From PALSA-1316 sp964499365 (GTDB lineage: Bacteria > Nitrospirota > Thermodesulfovibrionia > Thermodesulfovibrionales > UBA6898), in the NCBI GenBank assembly GCA_964499365.1, contig CAZCKU010000001.1:418122-482121 (forward strand): DNA of 64,000 nucleotides, written 5' to 3'. The first letter of the stretch is position 1; every line of letters begins with the position of its first letter. Shown one piece after another: positions 59,451 to 64,000 of this stretch. The notes below the pieces were generated by a model, which did not search any database, was not told the origin of the DNA, and saw only the letters and a program-made list of their open reading frames with translations. The position numbers and the translations under genes are program-made.

Positions 59451-60533
59451 ATGCCTGTGAAAACCCGGATGAGAGCACTGATATTAAGCGGCGGCAAGGG
59501 GACCCGGCTGAGGCCGCTCACCTATTCCGGCGCAAAGCAGCTTGTGCCGGTCGCCAACCGGCCGATCCTCTTTTACTGCATCGATAATATCGTCAGGGCG
59601 GGGATAAAGGAGATCGGTATCATCATCTCTCCCGAGACAGGCGACGAGATACGGGAGGCCGTCGGAAACGGACGCCTCTGGAATGCAAAGATAACCTATA
59701 TCCAGCAGGACCAGCCTGCCGGCCTTGCTCATGCCGTGAAGGTGGCCAGGCCCTTCCTGAAGACAGCGCCGTTCGTGATGTACCTCGGGGACAACCTCAT
59801 CGGCCGGGACATCCGGCAGTTTGTCACAGACTTTACGAAAAAGAGATCGGATGCCCTGATACTGCTGAAGGAAGTGGAGAACCCGCGTCAGTTCGGCGTT
59901 GCCGAGGTGACAAAGGGCGGCAGTATCGTGCGGCTGGTTGAAAAGCCCGAGAACCCTCCGTCCAACCTTGCGCTCGTCGGCGTGTATATCTTCTCCCCCC
60001 GCATCCACAAGGCTATCGACCGGATTCAGCCCTCGAAGCGCGGAGAGCTTGAGATAACGGATGCCATCCAGGAGCTGATACTGATGGGGCATAAGGTCAG
60101 GAGCTTTGTGCTTGATTCGTGGTGGCTGGATACCGGGAAGAAAGACGATCTCCTTACCGCCAATGCCATTGTGCTTGATGAATGGGGGAAAAAGGAGATA
60201 ACAGGGACAATCGACAAGGCCTCGAAGCTCCTGGGCAGGGTGACCGTCGGCAAAAACTCGGTGGTGAAGGCGAGCATCATCCGCGGTCCTGTCGTCATCG
60301 GAGAGAATACAATCGTCGAGCATGCGTTTATCGGGCCCCATACCAGCATCGGCGACGATGTGAGGATCATTCATTCATCGGTCGAGCATTCGGTCATCAT
60401 GAACGGCAGCGAGGTGGTCGAGATAGAGCGGCTTGAGGAGAGCCTGATCGGCAGGAGGGTCAGGATCTTCAGAAACAGGGGGCACAAGGCCCTCCGGCTG
60501 ATGCTCGGCGACGATTCGGTGATGGAGGTTTGA
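59451..60533 (+). CDS. rmlA: Glucose-1-phosphate thymidylyltransferase, long form (RmlA/StrD-like)
   Basis: 360 residues, longer than the usual 290-residue RmlA; the extra C-terminal part is a left-handed beta-helix (VTVGKNSVVKASIIRGPVVI, GENTIVEHAFIGPHTSIGDD). N-terminal nucleotidyltransferase motif LILSGGKGTRLRPLTYSGAK, then YLGDNLIGRDI (metal Asp) and LVGVYIFSPRIHKAI. The long form is common in Actinobacteria and anaerobes, including antibiotic-sugar clusters. First gene of rmlA-C-B-D. Makes dTDP-glucose. Confidence 0.93.
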   Translation: MPVKTRMRALILSGGKGTRLRPLTYSGAKQLVPVANRPILFYCIDNIVRAGIKEIGIIISPETGDEIREAVGNGRLWNAKITYIQQDQPAGLAHAVKVARPFLKTAPFVMYLGDNLIGRDIRQFVTDFTKKRSDALILLKEVENPRQFGVAEVTKGGSIVRLVEKPENPPSNLALVGVYIFSPRIHKAIDRIQPSKRGELEITDAIQELILMGHKVRSFVLDSWWLDTGKKDDLLTANAIVLDEWGKKEITGTIDKASKLLGRVTVGKNSVVKASIIRGPVVIGENTIVEHAFIGPHTSIGDDVRIIHSSVEHSVIMNGSEVVEIERLEESLIGRRVRIFRNRGHKALRLMLGDDSVMEV

Positions 60534-60535
60534 CC

Positions 60536-60976
60536 ATGGAAGGCGTTGTCATAAAGGAGCTTGCACAGTTCTGCGACGAACGCGGCTGGCTCGTCGAGAT
60601 CTTCCGGAACGACGAGACCTCATACCGGCCGGCGATGTCGTACGTATCGATGACGAAACCGGGGATAGCGCGCGGCCCGCATGAGCACCGGGACCAGACA
60701 GACCTTTTCTGTTTTTTCGGGAATTTCAGGCTCTTTCTCTGGGACAACCGCAGGACGTCCGCGACCTATGGAGGGAAGCTGGTCTTCGACTGCGGCGAGA
60801 AGCCGCATATGGCGGTCGTCCCCCCGGGTGTTGTGCATGCCTACAAGAATATCGGCCAGACCGACGCCCTGGTGATCAACCTGCCTGACCAGCTCTTCAG
60901 GGGCGAGGGCAAGCAGCTGCCGGTCGACGAGGTGCGGTACGAGAACGACCCTGAATCCCCCTACACGGTAGACTGA
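60536..60976 (+). CDS. RmlC-like cupin, dTDP-4-dehydrorhamnose 3,5-epimerase related (short)
   Basis: 146 residues from ATG with GGAGG seven bases upstream. Cupin double-psi barrel sequence: RGWLVEIFRNDETSYRPAMS, GIARGPHEHRDQTDLFCFFG, FLWDNRRTSATYGGKLVFD, VPPGVVHAYKNIG. It has the RmlC substrate-binding PHEH and the VHAYKN region but is about 35-40 residues shorter than RmlC. Given rmlB and rmlD follow, it probably acts as the 3,5-epimerase, but it could be another dTDP-sugar isomerase (FdtA or WxcM-type). Confidence 0.78.
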   Translation: MEGVVIKELAQFCDERGWLVEIFRNDETSYRPAMSYVSMTKPGIARGPHEHRDQTDLFCFFGNFRLFLWDNRRTSATYGGKLVFDCGEKPHMAVVPPGVVHAYKNIGQTDALVINLPDQLFRGEGKQLPVDEVRYENDPESPYTVD

Positions 60977-62001
60977 TGAAGATCCTCGTCACCGGAGGCG
61001 CCGGGTTTATCGGCTCCAATTTCATCAGGATGCTGCTTGAGAGACATCCTGAACATGAAGTCATGAACCTCGACCTGCTCACGTATGCCGGAAACCTTGA
61101 GAATCTGAAGGACGTTACCGGCAACAGCCGCTACAGTTTTGTGAGGGGTGATATCTGCGATGCCTCTGTGGTTGAGGGCCTGCAGTTCGATGCTATTATC
61201 CATTTTGCCGCAGAGAGCCATGTCGACCGGAGCATCCTTGACTCCTCCCCGTTTCTCCAGACGAATATCATGGGGACGAAGAACCTCCTTGAGGCTGCCC
61301 GGCGCAGGGGCTGCAGGATGGTCCATGTCTCGACGGACGAAGTCTACGGGTCTCTCGAACAGGGGCTTTTTACCGAGGCATCGCCGCTGAGTCCGAACAG
61401 CCCCTATGCTGCCAGCAAGGCGTCGTCAGACCTCTTTGCGCGGGCGTATTTCGAGACCTACGGGACCGATGTCGTGATCACCCGCTGCTCGAACAACTAT
61501 GGCCCCTATCAGTTTCCGGAGAAGCTGATCCCGCTGATGATATCCCGCGCGATGACCGGCAAGCCGCTTCCGGTCTACGGCGACGGGAAGAACGTCCGTG
61601 ACTGGATCCATGTCCATGACCACAACCGGGCGGTTGACCTCGTGTTCCACAGGGGCAGGGCAGGCGAGGTCTACAATATCGGCGGCAGGAACGAACAGCA
61701 GAATATCGATATCATCAGGAAGATACTTGTGAAGGTGGCTGAGATACAGGGAGTAGACCCCGACGGTCTCAACGGCCTGATCACTTACGTAAAGGACAGG
61801 CCGGGGCATGACCGCCGCTATGCGATCGACCCCGCGAAGATAGAGACTGAACTCGGCTGGAAGGCAGAGGTCGGTTTTGATAGGGGGATCGACGCAACCG
61901 TCAGGTGGTATATCGAAAACAGGGAGTGGTGGGAGCGCATCCTCTCGGGAGAGTATATGAACTATTACGACGCCCAGTACGGCCGGAGGCTCGGGTCATG
62001 A
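60976..62001 (+). CDS. rmlB: dTDP-glucose 4,6-dehydratase
   Basis: 341 residues. Extended SDR fold: ILVTGGAGFIGSNFIRMLL (NAD site), DAIIHFAAESHVDRSI, VSTDEVYGSL with Asp-Glu catalysis and YAASKASSDLFARAYF (Tyr-x3-Lys). Converts dTDP-glucose to 4-keto-6-deoxy sugar. Starts at the last base of the preceding stop and overlaps rmlD by ATGA. Confidence 0.97.
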   Translation: MKILVTGGAGFIGSNFIRMLLERHPEHEVMNLDLLTYAGNLENLKDVTGNSRYSFVRGDICDASVVEGLQFDAIIHFAAESHVDRSILDSSPFLQTNIMGTKNLLEAARRRGCRMVHVSTDEVYGSLEQGLFTEASPLSPNSPYAASKASSDLFARAYFETYGTDVVITRCSNNYGPYQFPEKLIPLMISRAMTGKPLPVYGDGKNVRDWIHVHDHNRAVDLVFHRGRAGEVYNIGGRNEQQNIDIIRKILVKVAEIQGVDPDGLNGLITYVKDRPGHDRRYAIDPAKIETELGWKAEVGFDRGIDATVRWYIENREWWERILSGEYMNYYDAQYGRRLGS

Positions 62002-62837
62002 AGGTGGTGCTGACCGGTGCCGACGGGATGCTCGGCAGCGACATCGTCAGGGTCTTCTCCGAATCTGCTCCGGGCGTTGATTTGACCGGCCTGACCGTGC
62101 AGAGGCTCGACATAACCTCGCGCGAGGCGGTCATGACGACGATGCGGGAACTGCGGCCGGACCTCCTGATCCACGGTGCCGCATATACGGATGTCGACGG
62201 TGCAGAGGCTGACCCGGAGAAGGCATACCTGGTGAACGGCGTCGGCACGCGGAACCTTGCGATGGCCTGCGCTGAGCTTGGCTGCCCGATCATGTATATC
62301 AGCACGGACTATGTATTCGACGGCACGAAGACCGGCCGGTACGACGAGTGGGACCGGACCAGCCCGGTGAACCAGTATGGCCTGTCGAAGCTCATGGGAG
62401 AGCAGTTCGTGTCGTCCCTGACGAACAGATATTATATTGTCCGGACGTCGTGGCTCTGCGGCAGGAGCGGCAGGAACTTTGTCGGGACGATCAGCAGGCT
62501 CCTCGACGAACGGGAAAGCCTCGATGTGGTTGATGACCAGAGGGGCTGTCCGACCTTTGCGCCTGACCTGGCACTGAAACTCCGGGAGTTGCTGGAAAAG
62601 GGATACGGCACCTACCACATCACGAACAGCGGAGACTGCACCTGGTATGAATTCGCAAAGAAGATTGCAGAGTTCAAAGGCAGTACAACAAAGATCAATG
62701 CGGTCACCACCGACAAATTCCCCCGCCCCGCGAAGCGGCCCGCAAACTCGGTCCTGGGAAACACCATGCTCCGGCTGGAAGGCATAGAACCCGCCCGCCC
62801 CTGGGAAGAGGCGCTGAAGGAATACCTGGGGGTCTAA
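61998..62837 (+). CDS. rmlD: dTDP-4-dehydrorhamnose reductase
   Basis: 279 residues from ATG at 61998. Reductive SDR: VVLTGADGMLGSDIVRVF (NADPH site), LLIHGAAYTDVDGAEADP, ISTDYVFDGTKTGRY and VNQYGLSKLMGEQFV (Tyr-x3-Lys). Completes dTDP-L-rhamnose for O-antigen or surface glycan. Last gene of the rhamnose cluster; repetitive spacer follows. Confidence 0.96.
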   Translation: MKVVLTGADGMLGSDIVRVFSESAPGVDLTGLTVQRLDITSREAVMTTMRELRPDLLIHGAAYTDVDGAEADPEKAYLVNGVGTRNLAMACAELGCPIMYISTDYVFDGTKTGRYDEWDRTSPVNQYGLSKLMGEQFVSSLTNRYYIVRTSWLCGRSGRNFVGTISRLLDERESLDVVDDQRGCPTFAPDLALKLRELLEKGYGTYHITNSGDCTWYEFAKKIAEFKGSTTKINAVTTDKFPRPAKRPANSVLGNTMLRLEGIEPARPWEEALKEYLGV

Positions 62838-62844
62838 CAACCAA

Positions 62845-62923
62845 CCACCCCTCCCTCCGGGAGACCCCTCCTTGACTTCTGATCATTCCCCACTTTGGCA
62901 AAGGGGGGTGCGGGGGGATTTTA
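62845..62923 (+). repeat. Partial CTTTGGCAAAG palindromic repeat
   Basis: The right half, CCCCACTTTGGCAAAGGGG followed by GGTGCGGGGGGATTTTA, matches the right half and terminus of the element at 56401-56480. The left hairpin is degraded (CCTCCCTCCGGGAGACCCC). Confidence 0.6.
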
Positions 62924-62975
62924 TTGAATCTCTTGGGTCTAATTCCCCGAAGCTCGCTTCGGCTTTACTTTATAT

Positions 62976-63065
62976 TACCCTCCACCTTGAGGGGGGGGGA
63001 GGGAGGGGGTGATTGGTGATGTTTTTTCACCCTCCCCTAAGTCCCCTCCCCTCAAGGGCGGGGAT
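62976..63065. repeat. Large inverted repeat of CCTTGAGGGG-type arms
   Basis: The left arm CCACCTTGAGGGGGGGGGAG... GGGGGTGA and the right arm TCACCCTCCCCT... CCCCTCAAGGGCGGGG are approximate reverse complements, separated by a 16-base loop with a T run. The right arm resembles the insert in hypF (12311-12350). The arms contain a nine-base G run. Confidence 0.6.
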
Positions 63066-63443
63066 ATTCGGGATACCCCGTCAGCTTGCTGCGGGGTTGA
63101 TCATTTATAGCAGACGTCAAAAGAAACGATTATCAAACAGGGCAACCACAAAGGGATTGCCCCTACAAAATACCACAGAGATCGCGTTGTCATTGTCCCC
63201 TCTGTTTATCGCCTGCAGAACCTCTGCGTATCTTGAGCCTTCCCGATGCGTTTTTTGTCAGCGCTTTAACATGGCTGGTGTATGATGAGATGTACTTCCT
63301 GGACTCCGCACTTTTCAAATTCTTCAAAATAATGTAAGTTATTATCGGTAATCAAACCTGGGGGAAAGGCGAGCTTAATCTTGCGATCATACAAATTGCA
63401 ATCATATTGGTGACAAATTCGTGAGTGCAATAGCTGATTAGGC

Positions 63444-63791
63444 ATGAAGCAAATGACTTCCAAAGATATCAGTGTGCTCTCTATTTTTATCGGCTTTCTC
63501 AGTATTTTTATCACTCGCTGGTTTCATGATGCTGGGTTCCTGATAGTGCTCGGCATGTTTATCATCTTGTCATTCATATTCTCATTCGTACAGAGGCAGC
63601 CTGCCTGGCAATGGGGCGCCATGATGCTAGTATCAAACTATATCGCGGGTTTTTTCTGGATTCCCAGCTGGGGCGAACTGTTACCATTCGATCTAATATT
63701 TCTCGTCATCTATTTGATCCCTTGTGGGCTTGCTGGTTACTTGGGAATTTACCTCGGAAATAGAATATTCAAGCCAACACTTGAGCAATAA
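63444..63791 (+). CDS. Small AT-rich hypothetical membrane protein
   Basis: 115 residues with three to four hydrophobic segments (ISVLSIFIGFLSIFITRW, FLIVLGMFIILSFIFSFVQ, GAMMLVSNYIAGFFWIP, FDLIFLVIYLIPCGLAGYLG). No family is recognised. The AT-rich codon use differs from the preceding operon and fits accessory DNA. The start is ATG in a poor ribosome context; a shorter start is possible. Confidence 0.5.
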   Translation: MKQMTSKDISVLSIFIGFLSIFITRWFHDAGFLIVLGMFIILSFIFSFVQRQPAWQWGAMMLVSNYIAGFFWIPSWGELLPFDLIFLVIYLIPCGLAGYLGIYLGNRIFKPTLEQ

Positions 63792-64000
63792 GATTTTGTA
63801 TTTAGGGGTGTTTTAGCTGATACAGTGTCATTGAGGACTTCTACCGTAAGCCTTCACTCTTGCGGCACTACTCCGTGCGATGAGTAGTCGGTGACATCCT
63901 AAAAAAATGCAGCCGCTTAGCGACGGGGCGGCCCAGACAAGTACTCCTTCCTGTAGCCAATTCCTCCCTATGTTATTCATACTGTTCCGAATACAACCGG
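63792..64000. other. Non-coding right edge of the window
   Basis: No open frame of note and no tRNA or clear repeat. A segment GCACTACTCCGTGCGATGAGTAGTCGG holds a small hairpin (ACTACTC...GAGTAGT) that I cannot assign. Confidence 0.4.

Larger units (their letters stand above)
62838..63443. other. Repeat-rich intergenic region after rmlD
   Basis: No convincing coding frame. It holds a partial copy of the CTTTGGCAAAG palindrome (62845-62923), a hairpin CCGAAG-CTCG-CTTCGG (62948-62963), a large inverted repeat with G/C-rich arms (62976-63065), a hairpin CCCCG-CAGC-TT-GCTG-GGGG (63076-63096), and GGGCAACCAC...GGATTGCCC (63143-63165). After about 63.2 kb base composition turns AT-richer. It looks like a boundary between a core operon and accessory DNA. 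Confidence 0.6.

Noticed and set aside
63266..63514. 82-codon minus-strand frame ending GVQEVHLIIHQPC
   Set aside because: Hints of a fragment of a toxin-like or unknown protein, but it overlaps the small membrane protein and has no clear start or family.

Overview
The window reads as a GC-rich, gene-dense chromosomal segment from a Gram-negative-type (diderm), probably anaerobic or microaerophilic bacterium. A 13-haem cytochrome c, haem-motif (CxxCH) signalling proteins, [NiFe]-hydrogenase maturation genes, a B12-type radical SAM protein, DUF116 and DUF512 proteins, an EF-G2-type factor and many short CTTTGGCAAAG palindromes would suit Nitrospirota or a related deep lineage (inference; no marker gene was compared). 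Lipoproteins, RseC and a dTDP-rhamnose cluster argue for two membranes. There is no rRNA, CRISPR array, prophage or intact insertion sequence. One tRNA-Leu is present.

Layout. 0-4 kb: end of a radical SAM gene, tRNA-Leu(UAG), then an ECF sigma factor/anti-sigma pair facing a secreted protein; both sides of the divergent gap carry matching sigma-E-like promoter elements. 4-9 kb (minus): a 13-haem cytochrome c, a cytochrome b, a sensor kinase with a periplasmic CxxCH and a NarL-type regulator form one redox/sensing unit. 9-11 kb: membrane metalloprotease with partner, and an SGNH esterase. 11-16 kb: hypF-hypD-hypE; hypF carries an in-frame copy of a palindromic repeat. 16-22 kb: pdxJ-acpS-nnr-pgeF, RluA-type pseudouridine synthase and a CvfB-like protein. 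22-24 kb: secreted dienelactone hydrolase and a WSC-domain protein. 24-31 kb (minus): an eight-gene run from a lipoprotein through rsmB, a PASTA protein, rpe, a TPR protein and pgsA to a PDZ-radical SAM (DUF512) protein. 31.5-33.5 kb: chemoreceptor with CxxCH and a CZB domain. 33.6-45 kb: def-fmt-DUF116, lipoprotein-yebC-DUF502-glmU-glmS, a UvrD helicase, gatC, panD, marC. 45-49 kb (minus): response regulator with a zinc ribbon, and the lysA-dapF-pilZ-dapA lysine/DAP operon. 49.4-51.7 kb: DUF1810 gene, then an AT-rich island with a penicillin-binding/beta-lactamase-like serine hydrolase bracketed by inverted-repeat elements. 51.7-62.8 kb: aconitase, a GT4 glycosyltransferase and a beta-propeller protein, rseC, EF-G2, an STN-domain protein, and rmlA-rmlC-like-rmlB-rmlD. 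62.8-64 kb: repeat-rich, AT-richer spacer with one small membrane protein.

How it fits together. Most genes are housekeeping: cell-wall and surface-sugar precursors (glmS, glmU, dapA, dapF, lysA, rml), lipid (pgsA, acpS), vitamin (pdxJ, panD), NAD(P)H-hydrate repair and translation (def, fmt, rsmB, EF-G2). The distinctive layer is redox and envelope sensing: haem-motif kinase with its cytochromes, haem-motif chemoreceptor, and ECF/anti-sigma pair. A second theme is regulatory: at least six genes have a -10 box ending 5-8 nt before the start codon and no Shine-Dalgarno, suggesting leaderless transcripts. Functions are inferred from motifs and family knowledge; no database search was run.
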